Assembly: GCA_028820325.1 (NCBI GenBank)
Contig: JAPPJO010000085.1
Span: 36,523-97,965, forward strand
Reading direction: 5' to 3'
DNA length: 61,443 bases
Source: Gammaproteobacteria bacterium
GTDB taxonomy: Bacteria > Gemmatimonadota > Gemmatimonadetes > Longimicrobiales > Gaopeijiaceae
Part shown: positions 40,089 through 51,584 of the stretch, in pieces
Position numbering within the stretch: position 1 is the first letter of the stretch
Layout of the letters: the number at the start of each line of letters is the position of its first letter
Made by a program: the position numbers and the translations under genes
The notes under the pieces: model-generated
What the model saw: the letters and a program-made list of their open reading frames with translations, nothing else
What the model was told of the DNA's origin: nothing
Databases searched by the model: none

Positions 40089-41234
40089 ATGAGTTATCAC
40101 AGGACGCTCGATATTGACCTTCCGCCGGGGCAGTCCGCATTCCTTTGGGGTGCGCGCCAGACGGGCAAGTCCACGTACCTCCGTGAGCGATTCCGGGACA
40201 GCGTCTACGTCGACTTGCTGGACTTCGACGTCGTGCTGCGCCTGAGCGCTCGGCCATCGCGCCTGGGCGAAGAGTTGTCGTCGGTGCCGGAAGCTCTCTC
40301 GAAACCGGTGATCGTCGACGAAATCCAGAAGGTGCCCGGCTTGCTGGACGAGGTGCACCGGCTTATCGAGTCCCGCCGCATGGCGTTCGTGCTCTGTGGT
40401 TCGAGCGCCCGCAAGGTGCGGCACGCGGGCGTCAATCTGCTTGGAGGGAGGGCCTGGCGGTTCGAGATGTTCCCGCTGACGTGGCCCGAGATTCCGGACT
40501 TCGATCTTCTGCGGGCGATGAACGACGGGCTGCTGCCGGGGATCTACGGCAAACCGCACGCGCATCGCTCGCTTGCCGCGTACGTGCGCGACTACCTCAC
40601 CCAGGAGATCATCCAGGAAGCTCTCACCCGCAACGCGGCGGCTTTCCTTCGGTTCTTCGAGGCGCTGCGGTATTGCCACGGCGCACTGCTGAACTATTCG
40701 GCCATCGCCGCCGATTGCGGGGTCAGCGCGAAGACCGTGCGCACGTACTTCGAGATTTTCCAGGACACCCTGGTTGGCTACCTGATCTACCCGTTCCATC
40801 GCCGCGCCGGACGCCAGAGCATCTCAGCGACACCGAGGTTCTACCTCTTCGACGTCGGGATAGCGGGACATGTATGCGGAAGAAGACTCACCGCGCCGGG
40901 AGGAGCGGAGTTCGGCCGCGCGTTCGAACACTTCATCCTGCTGGAGATCATCGCGTCACGCAGCTACCAGGAAAAGGACTTCCCCATCCAGTTCTGGCGC
41001 ACGAAGACCAAGCTGGAGGTGGACTTCGTGCTCGGTCGCGGCGAGGTGGCCGTGGAGGTGAAGAGCCGCGTTCGGCGGGGAGACCTGCGGTCGATGAGGG
41101 CGTTCATGGAGGAGTTCGCGCCGCGCCGGGCGATCGTCGTCAGCGCCGCGAACGACCGCCGCCGGATCGATGGCATCGAGATCATGCCCTACGCCCACTT
41201 TCTGCGGCTGCTACATGCCGGCGAGATTCTGTGA
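40089..41234 (+). CDS. AAA_14/DUF4143 ATPase, copy 2
   Basis: 381 residues. Walker A is WGARQTGKSTYL (about 20-31), Walker B VIVDEIQKVP and sensor VLCGSSARK. The winged-helix segment is YSAIAADCGVSAKTVRTYFE. The DUF4143 part has YLFDVGIAGHV, FGRAFEHFILLEI, FWRTKTKLEVDFVL and the nuclease-like EVAVEVKSRV (a clear ExK). It is the same family as the preceding gene but quite divergent, so the pair is probably not a recent duplication. Each has its own control region; 98 bases separate them. Role unknown. Confidence 0.87.
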   Translation: MSYHRTLDIDLPPGQSAFLWGARQTGKSTYLRERFRDSVYVDLLDFDVVLRLSARPSRLGEELSSVPEALSKPVIVDEIQKVPGLLDEVHRLIESRRMAFVLCGSSARKVRHAGVNLLGGRAWRFEMFPLTWPEIPDFDLLRAMNDGLLPGIYGKPHAHRSLAAYVRDYLTQEIIQEALTRNAAAFLRFFEALRYCHGALLNYSAIAADCGVSAKTVRTYFEIFQDTLVGYLIYPFHRRAGRQSISATPRFYLFDVGIAGHVCGRRLTAPGGAEFGRAFEHFILLEIIASRSYQEKDFPIQFWRTKTKLEVDFVLGRGEVAVEVKSRVRRGDLRSMRAFMEEFAPRRAIVVSAANDRRRIDGIEIMPYAHFLRLLHAGEIL

Positions 41235-41241
41235 GGAACCC

Positions 41242-42930
41242 CTACCGCTCGTACACCACCCTTCCCCCCACGACCGTCATGTCGACCTGCATGGTCTCCA
41301 GGCAGGGATCGGCGCAGTCGAGGTAGTGCTCCGAGGTGACCACCAGGTCGGCGAGCCTGCCCACCTCCAGCGTGCCCTTGTCGGCTTCCTCGAAGGTGAG
41401 GTGGGCGTACCCCTGCGTCATCGCGCGCAGGGCCTCCTGGCGGGTGATGCGCTGGGAGGGGCCGTGGACGCCGGCGCTGATGGTTCCCCGCGTGGTGAAG
41501 TGGTGGAGCACGGACCAGGGGTCCCACGGGACGACGGGCGAGTCGCTGCCCAGGGAGACCGGGATGCCGGCGTCGAGGTAGGCGCGCACGGGCGTGGTCC
41601 AGGCGGCGCGGTCGGCGCCCCAGTATTCCACCAGGCTGGGGGCGGCGACGTACAGGTGGTGCTGGGCGGTGACGGCGAGGCCGAGGTCGCGCATGCGCGG
41701 GAGCTGGTCGTCGCGCGGGATGAAACCGTGCTCGATTACCCAGCGCCGGCCGGCGATGGGTGCGTCGGTGTTGGCGGCCTCGTAGCCGTCGAGGACGAGG
41801 TCGATGGCGGCGTCTCCCACGGCGTGGGTGGCGACGCGCCAGCCCTGGCGATGGAGTTCGCGGACGGTGGCGATGTAGTCGTCGGTGGGGACGGTCTGCA
41901 GGCCGTGGAAGGTGCCGCCCTCCCCCCACGGCTCCTCGTACGGGTCGCGCATCAGGCCGCCCTCGAAGCCCCCGTCCACGCCGAGCTTGACTCCGCCGAC
42001 GCGGAGCCACTCGTCGCCCTCACTCATGGCCGGCCAGGTTGCCAGGGCTTCGGTGAGTGCGTCGACGCTGCCGGCGCGCGGCCCACGCAGCAGGTAGTTG
42101 ACGCGCAGGTTCAGGCGGCCCTGCTCCCGCAGGCGCTCGAGGGCGCGGTACTGGCCGGCCGACCCGCCCGGATAGCGGATGGCGGTCAGGCCGCGCGCGT
42201 TCAGCCGGGTGTGCTCGTCGGCCAGGCCGTCGAGGAGGGTGGCGGGGTCGGGAATAGGTCTGGGCGGCAGAGTGACCAGATCCTTGGCGCGGTCGACCAG
42301 CTCGCCGTTGAGGCGGCCGTCCGGGTCGCGGCCGATGCGGCCACCCGGGACCTCCGGGGTCGACTCGTCGATCCGCCAGTGCGCCAGCGCGGCGCTGTTC
42401 AGCACGTACTGGTGGCCGCCGCGCACCACCACGACCGGGTGCTCGGGCGCGGCCAGGTCGAGGTCGTCGCGGTACGGGAGCCGCTGTTCGGTCAGCTGGC
42501 CTTCATGCCAGTCCGAGTTGGTGACGATCACCTCGCCGGGTGGCGTCTCGCGCGCGGCGGCCGCGACTGCGTCGATGATGTCCCCGAGCGACCGCGCCCC
42601 GGACAGGTCGACCCCGGGACCACCGCCGATGCCGTGGTAGTGGTTGTCGGCCAGACCGGGCAGGACCGTGCGCCCTGCCAACTCCACCACCCGCGTAGCG
42701 GGTCCGGCCAGCCGGCCCACCTCCTGCGAGGTCGCGGCGGCCACCACGCGGTCGCCCCGGACCGCGAGCGCCTCGACCACCCCGGGGGACCCCAGGGTCA
42801 GGACATCGCCGCCCGTGAGGATCAGGTCGGCCGGCGCCTCCGCGGAGCGGCCGCACGCCGCCGCCAGGAGGATCGCCAGCGCGAGCGCCCCGACGGCGAG
42901 GCGCCCGCCCGCTACCGATCGGCCAGCCAC
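41242..42930 (-). CDS. YtcJ-like amidohydrolase lipoprotein
   Basis: 562 residues from GTG 42930. The lipobox LLAAAC predicts lipid anchoring outside the inner membrane. Metal motif VLPGLADNHYHG (HxH), later ATHAVGDAAIDLVLDGY and RWVIEHGF, a catalytic-type Asp in VSLGSDSPVVPW, and GTLEVGRLADLVV at the end. The YtcJ group hydrolyses varied amides; the substrate is unknown. Its start overlaps the TAXI receptor by 19 bases, tying it to the TRAP transporter, which may import its product or substrate. Confidence 0.86.
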   Translation of the reverse strand: MAGRSVAGGRLAVGALALAILLAAACGRSAEAPADLILTGGDVLTLGSPGVVEALAVRGDRVVAAATSQEVGRLAGPATRVVELAGRTVLPGLADNHYHGIGGGPGVDLSGARSLGDIIDAVAAAARETPPGEVIVTNSDWHEGQLTEQRLPYRDDLDLAAPEHPVVVVRGGHQYVLNSAALAHWRIDESTPEVPGGRIGRDPDGRLNGELVDRAKDLVTLPPRPIPDPATLLDGLADEHTRLNARGLTAIRYPGGSAGQYRALERLREQGRLNLRVNYLLRGPRAGSVDALTEALATWPAMSEGDEWLRVGGVKLGVDGGFEGGLMRDPYEEPWGEGGTFHGLQTVPTDDYIATVRELHRQGWRVATHAVGDAAIDLVLDGYEAANTDAPIAGRRWVIEHGFIPRDDQLPRMRDLGLAVTAQHHLYVAAPSLVEYWGADRAAWTTPVRAYLDAGIPVSLGSDSPVVPWDPWSVLHHFTTRGTISAGVHGPSQRITRQEALRAMTQGYAHLTFEEADKGTLEVGRLADLVVTSEHYLDCADPCLETMQVDMTVVGGRVVYER

Positions 42931-43856
42931 GCCTCGGTCGCCGAGTGCAGCGGAACGGGAGCGTCATCCAGAAAAGCGAAGTCCACCTGCTCGACCATGC
43001 GGCTGACCCGGACCAGGATCTCCCTTTCGTTCTCGAGAATCCCGAGCACGTGGTTCACCACCGGCGCCTCCAGATAATCCATGGAGATGATCCAGTTCAT
43101 CATCGCGATGGTCTGAAGCGGCTCCTCCGCGCCCGGATAGATCCCGCCCGGAAGCTCTCCGCGCGCGTAATACGGATAGGTGGAGGTCATCGCCTCGATA
43201 GCCTCGTCGGAGAGTGCGAGCAGGCGCGCCCCGCCCGTGGTGGTCGCTTCCAGGACCGCCGCGGCCGGGTATCCCACGGAAATGATCGACCCGTCGATGG
43301 CGCCGTCCCGCAACGCGTTCGCCGATTCGGTGAAGGTGAGGTACTGGACGTTGATGTCGTCGTATGTGATGCCGTGCGCGAGCAGCAGCTGACGCGACGA
43401 CTGTTCGGTGCCGCTTCCCGCTGATCCCACGCTCACCCGCCCTCCGCGCAGCTCGGAGATGTCGGTTACCGTGGATCCCTCCGGCACCATCACGTGGGTG
43501 ATGTTGGGGTAGAGCGGCGCAACCACGCGCAGCCCCGGGATCGGCTCGTCGTAGTCCCCCATGCCGCGGTAGGCCTCGTACATGGTGACCGAAAGCGCGA
43601 TGGCGAGGTCCATCTGCCGCGCGTTGAGGCGGGCGATGTTCTCGACCGAGCCGCCGGTCACTTCTGCGGTGTACTGGCTGGTGCTGTCGAGCACCGAGAG
43701 CCGGCTGGCGATGGTGCCGCCCAGCGGATAGTAGATGCCGCCGGTGCCCGCGGTGCCGACGCTCCGGAACTGTCTGCCGCCGCCGGCTCCGTCGCCGCAT
43801 CCGGCCGCAGTCAGGGCCGCCATCAGGGCGCACGCGATGAAATTGCTTCTGGTCAC
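42912..43856 (-). CDS. TRAP transporter TAXI-family solute receptor
   Basis: 314 residues from GTG 43856, with AGGAGA four bases upstream. Lipobox-like LTAAGC. The TAXI signatures are the conserved SVGTAGTGGIYYPLGGTIAS near the start, EVTGGSVENIARLNARQMD, RVSVGSAGSGTEQSS and ALRDGAIDGSIISVGYPA. It binds an unknown solute in the periplasm and delivers it to the fused permease encoded 156 bases upstream. Glutamate or related ligands are known for some TAXI proteins, which gives only a weak hint. Confidence 0.92.
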   Translation of the reverse strand: MTRSNFIACALMAALTAAGCGDGAGGGRQFRSVGTAGTGGIYYPLGGTIASRLSVLDSTSQYTAEVTGGSVENIARLNARQMDLAIALSVTMYEAYRGMGDYDEPIPGLRVVAPLYPNITHVMVPEGSTVTDISELRGGRVSVGSAGSGTEQSSRQLLLAHGITYDDINVQYLTFTESANALRDGAIDGSIISVGYPAAAVLEATTTGGARLLALSDEAIEAMTSTYPYYARGELPGGIYPGAEEPLQTIAMMNWIISMDYLEAPVVNHVLGILENEREILVRVSRMVEQVDFAFLDDAPVPLHSATEAWLADR

Positions 43857-44012
43857 TGGGTCTCCTGCGAAGCTGGGTGGCCCGCCGCAAGTGCACAAAC
43901 TCGCGACAAGGTATCAGCCTGCAGCCCGACTCGCGACGACGAGAACGCGCACGCAGCGGTGCGGTCGGGCAGGCTCACGGCCAGGGCCCCGGCGGCCCGT
44001 CATGAGGTGACC

Positions 44013-45893
44013 TCAGTTCTGGCCCTGCGGCGCGGAAGTCTCCGCCCTGCTTCCCAGCCAGAGCCAGAGCCCGATTCCAAGCAACGCGCCGACGACGTCA
44101 AGCATCTGCGAGGGCCCGAAGAGAGCCGCGCCCGCGACCACCACCGCGGCGCGCTCCCACACCGCCAGCGGCCTTCGGATGTAGCCGATCGCAGCTCCGG
44201 CCATGGCGCTGATTCCCAGGGCGCCCGTACCCGAGGTGAGCAGAATCTCAAAAAGGGACCCTTCCAGAAGGAGCGGCGGCGCATAGACGAACAGGAACGG
44301 CACCAGGAATCCCGCCATGGCGAGGAGCATGGCGGTGAGCGCCGTGCGCATGGGCGGAGAGGATGCCACTCCGGCCGCCGCGTACGCCGCCAGCGACACC
44401 GGTGGGGTCACATTGGAGATGCAGCCGAAGTAGAAGATGAACAGGTGCGCGGCCAGCAGGGGCACGCCCAGTTCCACCAGCGCCGGGGCCCCGAGCGCGG
44501 CCAGCACCACGTACGCGGCCGTCGTCGGCAGCCCCATTCCCAGGATGATCGAGCCCGCCGCCGTCAGCAGCAAAGCAGGGAAGAGCTGACCCTGCGAGAT
44601 GACCACGATGAACTCCGACATGCGCAGCCCGATCCCGGTCAGCGACGCCACCCCCACCACGATCCCCGCCGCCGCGCACGCCGCCGCCACCTGCACGGCG
44701 CCGGTAGCACCGGCGAGGGTTGCCTTCAGGTAATCGCTGCGCTTCATTCGGGTCGAGGGCACCGCCAGCGAGAGCAGGAGCGCCGTGCTTACACCCCAGA
44801 ACGCGGCACGCATGGGTGAGCGGCCCTGCGCAAGCAGCGTGACGATGATCAGGAGCGGGATGAGGAGGTGCAGCTTGCTGATGACCGAAGGGCGGTCCTT
44901 GTCGATCACGGGGTCGAGCCCCTGCTGCTCCGCCCGGAAGTGGATGGCGGCGAACAGGGCCAGGTAGTACAGAATGGCCGGGATGGCCGCCGCCAGCGCG
45001 ACCGTGCGGTACGGGATGTTGGTCCAGGTCGCCAGGATGAACGCGCCTGCCCCCATCACCGGGGGCATGAGCTGCCCGCCCGTGCTCGCCGCCGCCTCGA
45101 TGGCGCCCGCGAAGAAGGGCCGGAACCCCGCCCGGCGCATGAGCGGGATGGTGAAGGTGCCGGTGGTCACCACGTTGGCCACCGCGCTGCCCGACAGCGA
45201 GCCCATGAACGCGCTCGCGACCGCCGCGGTCTTGGCCGGTCCGCCCCTCGTCCGTCCCGCGACCCGGTCGGCGAGCGCGATCAGGAGTGCCCCGCCCCCC
45301 GCCATGTCCAGCACTGCTCCGAAGAAGACGAACAGGTAGACGAAGTCCGCCGAGACCCCCAGCGGAATGCCCCAGATTCCCTCGGTGGAGAGGTAGAGCT
45401 GTTCCAGCAGCCGCTGGGGACCGTAGCCGCGGTGTGCCAGAATCCCGGGCAGCCAGGGTCCGGCGAGGGCGTAGGTGATGGACAGGATCGCCACCGCCAC
45501 GATGCCCCACCCCGTGGCCCTGCGCGCCAGCTCGAGCACCGCCACCAGCGTGATCGCGGCGGCGATCAGGTCGAGGGTGGTGGGATTGGCCGACCGGCTC
45601 ACCAGAGCCTCGTTCTCCGAGACCAGGTAGGCGCAGCTGAGAACCGTGCCTACCAGCAGCAGCAGGGAAACCGCGTGCCGCAGCGCGAAGCCGCCGCCGG
45701 GTTCTTGCACCGTGCCGGGCTTCCGGTACAGCCCGCGCGCGCCTCGAACCCCCAGGCCCAGGAACCCCAGCGACGCCATGAGCGCGAGGTGGACCGGACG
45801 CTGGATGAGCGCGGTAAAGGGCGCCACCCCCGCCACATAGAGGTGGTAGCAGGCCGCAATCAGGGCTATGGCGAGGACGATGCGTCGGATCAT
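44013..45893 (-). CDS. TRAP transporter fused permease (DctQM type)
   Basis: 626 residues, about 16 or more hydrophobic helices. The N-terminal third is DctQ-like and the rest DctM-like, with GALLIALADRVAGRTRGGPAKTA-type sequence (shown in part), SGSAVANVVTTGTFTIPLM, STGGQLMPPVMGAGAF, the repeat-like ILGMGLPTTAAYVVLAAL, and FYFGCISNVTPPVSLA. Fused permeases are the normal partners of TAXI receptors. Ion-driven import into the cytoplasm. First gene of a three-gene operon with the receptor and the amidohydrolase. Confidence 0.93.
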   Translation of the reverse strand: MIRRIVLAIALIAACYHLYVAGVAPFTALIQRPVHLALMASLGFLGLGVRGARGLYRKPGTVQEPGGGFALRHAVSLLLLVGTVLSCAYLVSENEALVSRSANPTTLDLIAAAITLVAVLELARRATGWGIVAVAILSITYALAGPWLPGILAHRGYGPQRLLEQLYLSTEGIWGIPLGVSADFVYLFVFFGAVLDMAGGGALLIALADRVAGRTRGGPAKTAAVASAFMGSLSGSAVANVVTTGTFTIPLMRRAGFRPFFAGAIEAAASTGGQLMPPVMGAGAFILATWTNIPYRTVALAAAIPAILYYLALFAAIHFRAEQQGLDPVIDKDRPSVISKLHLLIPLLIIVTLLAQGRSPMRAAFWGVSTALLLSLAVPSTRMKRSDYLKATLAGATGAVQVAAACAAAGIVVGVASLTGIGLRMSEFIVVISQGQLFPALLLTAAGSIILGMGLPTTAAYVVLAALGAPALVELGVPLLAAHLFIFYFGCISNVTPPVSLAAYAAAGVASSPPMRTALTAMLLAMAGFLVPFLFVYAPPLLLEGSLFEILLTSGTGALGISAMAGAAIGYIRRPLAVWERAAVVVAGAALFGPSQMLDVVGALLGIGLWLWLGSRAETSAPQGQN

Positions 45894-45996
45894 CGCGACG
45901 GGTTCCAGGGTGAACGCGGTGAAGCCGATATAAGATGGGCTCCCAGGCCAGCCACGCCAGTAGCAGGGGCGGTGGGGTTCGGGCCGCGCTAGTCCG

Positions 45997-46680
45997 TCAC
46001 GACACCATCGAAGCGATACCCGCTGCCCCCAGCGCGAAGACGCCGTAGAGCACCATCACGATCGAGAACGCGCCGCCCCAGCTGCGGGTGGGCTGGATGC
46101 GCGTGATCCCGATCGCCATCAGCATCGCACACCAGATGCCGAAGAGTCCGATGGCGCTGAGGAAGCTCAGGAGGAACCCCTCGTCCAGGAATGGAGCGAA
46201 GGTCCCCAGGCTGAGGACGAGCTCCATGTCGCCCGCGCTCTGCTTCAGGGGAACCTGGGCCAGCGCGCCGACCGACGAGACCACCAGGGCATGCACGACG
46301 ACGGAAAGATACTGGCGGAAGCGCCCCTTGTCGCCGAGCATCGTGGCGAAGACGAAGAACAGGACCGTTCCGACGACGAAGCTGCCCACGGCCCCCATCA
46401 CGCCAGCCATCGCAATGCCCGCGTAGCGGCCGACGGTGACCGCCACGGCGATCTCGTCCTCCCCCATGCCGGCATCCGCAACGCTCTGCCGGATCTGCGC
46501 CTCGAAGAGTTCCGCGGGGAGGAGAAACATCATGATGACGTTCAGCACCACCAGGAGGACCATGGTGGCCCCCCACACCGGCTTGTCGCGCAGTTGCGCG
46601 AACAGCCTGCCCGGGGAGACGAATACCGCGACAATTCTTCCGGGCAGCGAGGGCAGGGACGGGGACGATGAATCGGACAT
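45997..46680 (-). CDS. YIP1-family membrane protein
   Basis: 227 residues from ATG 46680, with AGGAGG five bases upstream. A short Ser/Pro-rich N-terminus is followed by SPGRLFAQLRDKPVWGATMV, the usual opening of bacterial YIP1-domain proteins, and five hydrophobic helices. Function unknown. The 103 bases between this gene and the TRAP permease show no signal I recognise. A TATAAT on this strand (46741-46736) lies about 55 bases upstream but lacks a good -35. Confidence 0.8.
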   Translation of the reverse strand: MSDSSSPSLPSLPGRIVAVFVSPGRLFAQLRDKPVWGATMVLLVVLNVIMMFLLPAELFEAQIRQSVADAGMGEDEIAVAVTVGRYAGIAMAGVMGAVGSFVVGTVLFFVFATMLGDKGRFRQYLSVVVHALVVSSVGALAQVPLKQSAGDMELVLSLGTFAPFLDEGFLLSFLSAIGLFGIWCAMLMAIGITRIQPTRSWGGAFSIVMVLYGVFALGAAGIASMVS

Positions 46681-46803
46681 GGCATCCTCCTGCGGTCTTG
46701 TGGGTGGGCGTGTCACGGATGTGCGGGCCCGAACCATTATAGCCTGTAGCCGCAGGGCTGGTTATCCTCAGGAGCCCAACAAGCAAACGCATGAGGGAGA
46801 AGC

Positions 46804-47358
46804 ATGAGCTTCAGAACCAATCCGGACCGCATCCTGGACAACATCGATCGCCAGAGGAATCGCGATCTGAACCTGGAGCACTACGCGCGTGCGGCCACCG
46901 GACGCGAACTCGACAGTGAAACGCCTGAAGCCGACGCGACCCCGACCGAGCGGTTGCGGCGAATCTTCAGTCTGACCAATCGCGGCTACATGTCCGCGGC
47001 TCAGAGCACGGACATCAAGCGGTTGGCATCGCGGTTCCGCGCGATCGGCGACATCAGCCACTGCCATGCGCGAGGGGATGTTTCGGTCTCCATCCAGTAC
47101 CTGGACTCGGAGCGCTACGACGACATCGGCATCGTGCCCTTCGAGATCGTGCCCGCCGATCTCGTGGAGGCCCGCAAGCAGACCCGGACGACCAGACCGG
47201 ACGCGAACGCGCTCACCCTGCTGCGAACCCACCTGCGAAACGGGGTGATGGCGGCCTACGGCAAGCTGGAGCCGCGGATTCGCGAAGCCGTCCGCTCGCG
47301 TGCGGATCTGGGTCACCTGGCCGTGCAGATCACCATCGACGTGAGACCGGCCGAGTAG
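46804..47358 (+). CDS. Hypothetical cytoplasmic protein
   Basis: 184 residues, not recognised. No signal peptide or membrane segment. Charged and mostly helical, with a middle beta-rich stretch (GDVSVSIQYLDSERYDDIGIVPFEIVP, given in part: DVSVSIQYLD, IGIVPFEIV). One Cys (SHCHAR). Ribosome site GAGGGAGAAG before the ATG and codon use like its neighbours support a real gene. It lies between a divergent YIP1 gene and the secretion ATPase. Confidence 0.7.
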   Translation: MSFRTNPDRILDNIDRQRNRDLNLEHYARAATGRELDSETPEADATPTERLRRIFSLTNRGYMSAAQSTDIKRLASRFRAIGDISHCHARGDVSVSIQYLDSERYDDIGIVPFEIVPADLVEARKQTRTTRPDANALTLLRTHLRNGVMAAYGKLEPRIREAVRSRADLGHLAVQITIDVRPAE

Positions 47359-47468
47359 CCTTCGCCGGGGCGGGCCGGCGGCACAGGGTCGGAGCCCGAG
47401 CCGACCGCATCGCCGGCGGGGCTCATTCTCCCATTCCAGCGCCCGCCCCGGGCCGCGAGCTTTCGGGC

Positions 47469-49277
<1,809 letters not shown>

Positions 49278-50348
49278 GCCGGTCGATGCGCCGCTGGTCG
49301 GGAGTCACCCCGATCCCGGGTCCGGCGGGGGGCGTCATCATCCCGTCGAACACCTCGAACTCGGGGTCGACGATGTCGCGCTCCCAGTAGCGCCGGCTGG
49401 CCGAGATGTCGCCGGGGATCGTGAAGCCGGGCAGCGTGGCGAGCGCGATGTTGAAGGCCCTCCCGACCCCCGACTCGAGCATCCCGCCGCACCACACCGG
49501 GACGCCGCGCGCACGGCACAGGTCGTGAATGCGGCGCGACGAGCCGAAACCGCCCACCCGGCCCGGCTTGATGTTGATGATGCGGCAGCTTCCCAGCTCA
49601 AGCGCCAACTCCGCGTCTCCGGCCGAGCGGATCGACTCGTCGAGGCAGATCGGGGTCTGGAGCGCCTCCTGGAGGCGCGCGTGCCGGTGCAGGTCGTCGT
49701 GGGCGAGGGGCTGCTCGATCATCAGCAGATCGAGATCGTCCATTTCTGCAAGGCGTTCCCGGTCGGCCAGCGTGTACGCGGAGTTGGCATCCACCATGAG
49801 CGGTGCTTCGGGGAACGCCCCGCGCACCGCGCGCACCATCTCAACGTCCCTTCCCGGCTTGATCTTGAGCTTGATCTTGCGATAGCCCGCCGCCAGGAAC
49901 TCCCCGACTTTCTCGACCAGGAGGTCGTCGCTCTTCTGCAGCCCGACGCTTACCCCCACAGGCACGGGTTCACCGGAGCCTCCAAGGGCTTCCGCGAGAG
50001 AGAGGCCTCTTTTCCGCCCTTCCAGGTCCCACGACGCCATCTCGAGACACGCCTTGGCCATGGGATGGCCGCGAACGTGCGCGAGCAGCCGCTCGACGTC
50101 CGCAGGCTCCGTCACCTCCGCGCCCAGGAGCGCGGGGATGAGAAACTCCGCGAGGATGTGCCAGGCGGTGTCCGTGGTCTCGTACGAGTAGCCCGGATCC
50201 TCGCCCGCCACGCACTCGGCCCACCCGGTCACCCCGTTGGCGTGCAACCTGACCAGCAGGATGCGCCGCTCCTCGGAGTATCCGCTCGAGATCTCGAACC
50301 GCTCTCGCAGAGGGAGCCGGATCTCCCGGACTTCGATCGCGTCGATTC

Positions 50349-51584
50349 TCACCGGGCGGAGGCCGGCGTCGTCCGTGCTCCCAGCGGCCCGAAGACCTCG
50401 TCCACCTGCTCCCACCCCACGCGCATGAGGAAGGTGCTGTTCCTGCCGTACGACTTGGATCCCAGAATCAGGAAGCCGGGCTCCGGGTTGCCGAGCGTGC
50501 TGGCGCCGAAGCTCGTCTGGTCCATGCAGTCGTCGCCCGCGGAGCCGGCCAGCAGCGCCGCGGACAGCTTCATCGGCGCCGCCGTCGCGTAGCACTCGTG
50601 CACCTGAAGCTGCCGGTAGAGGCCGTGGTCGCCGACGTAGCCGCACATGGAGACGATCCGGTTGACCCGGCGCACGGCAGTGGAGCCGTCCCGCCGCCTC
50701 AGGGTCACGTTGAGACCATCGCCGTTGCGCTCCATTCCGTTGACCGTGAAACCCGGAAGGACTTCGAGGCCGGACACATCGCTCGTGGCCAGCTGGCGGG
50801 CGGCGCGGGTGAGACGACTGCGCGCGGGCAGCCGGTCGCCGGCGATCGGCTGGAGGCGCAGCTCGGGATGCCTGAGCGCCCAGGTCACGCGGGTCGCCGG
50901 ATTGCCCTCGGCGAGGGCCGCGAGCGATCGCGCGACCGTCTGTGCCGAATGACCTCCCCCGACGAGCAGGATGCGCTTCCCGGCCCATTCGCCCGGATTG
51001 GCTTCGAAGTCCGGAATGTGCCGGACGATCCGGTCTTCTGCAGCCGCCTCTCCCGGAGCCGGAATGCCGCCTTCGCCAAGCGCGTTGGGAACGTCCCAGG
51101 TGCCCGTGCAGTCGACCACCATGTCCGCGCGGTCGATGCGCTCTCCGTCGGAGGTGCGCACCAGTAGGCGGAACGGCAGATTGGCGCGCTCGGCGCTGGC
51201 GATCTCTTCGTGCTTCAGGAGTCCTTCGCGGGCCACGGACAGCACCCGCGTGCCGAGGCGCAGGCGGTCGCCGACGGCGGGCAGGGCCGCGATCGGCCGA
51301 AGCACTCTCCTGACCAGGTCACGTCCGGTCGGGGGCTCGCCTCCGGAAGGTATCTCGCGCCCCGCGCGCCGCAGCCAGCGCCGCATCCGCGGCGACACGT
51401 TCAGATCCCAGCCCGTGAACAGCGCGACGTGTCCCCACGAGAGCACGTTGTTGCCGACATGCGCACCGGCTTCGTACAGGATGAACGACACGCCGGCTTC
51501 GGCAGCGGCCAGCGCCGCCTCGATCCCCACGGGACCGGCGCCGACGATGGCCACGTGGAGCGAGTCGAGCTTCTTCCCGGTCAT
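50349..51584 (-). CDS. FAD/NAD(P)-dependent oxidoreductase
   Basis: 411 residues. Two dinucleotide-binding motifs, VAIVGAGPVGIEAALAAAEA near the N-terminus and RILLVGGGHSAQTVARSLAA in the middle, as in flavin-containing monooxygenases and related reductases. DMVVDCTGTWDVPNAL and RIVSMCGYVGD are typical of the group. A Gly/Asn-rich NNVLSWGHVALFTGW motif follows the first domain. No membrane segment. It is translationally coupled on both sides (ATGA with the GNAT gene, GTGA with the racemase-like gene). Substrate unknown; oxidation of an N-acyl amino acid or hydroxy acid is possible. Confidence 0.82.
   Translation of the reverse strand: MTGKKLDSLHVAIVGAGPVGIEAALAAAEAGVSFILYEAGAHVGNNVLSWGHVALFTGWDLNVSPRMRRWLRRAGREIPSGGEPPTGRDLVRRVLRPIAALPAVGDRLRLGTRVLSVAREGLLKHEEIASAERANLPFRLLVRTSDGERIDRADMVVDCTGTWDVPNALGEGGIPAPGEAAAEDRIVRHIPDFEANPGEWAGKRILLVGGGHSAQTVARSLAALAEGNPATRVTWALRHPELRLQPIAGDRLPARSRLTRAARQLATSDVSGLEVLPGFTVNGMERNGDGLNVTLRRRDGSTAVRRVNRIVSMCGYVGDHGLYRQLQVHECYATAAPMKLSAALLAGSAGDDCMDQTSFGASTLGNPEPGFLILGSKSYGRNSTFLMRVGWEQVDEVFGPLGARTTPASAR

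Noticed and set aside
38813..41234. Insertion sequence or prophage around the DUF4143 pair
   Set aside because: No transposase or integrase gene and no terminal repeats flank the pair; the inverted repeats sit at gene starts.
44003..44015. Palindrome TGAGGT-G-ACCTCA at the end of the TRAP permease gene
   Set aside because: It lies across the stop codon with no T-run and no nearby promoter; probably chance.
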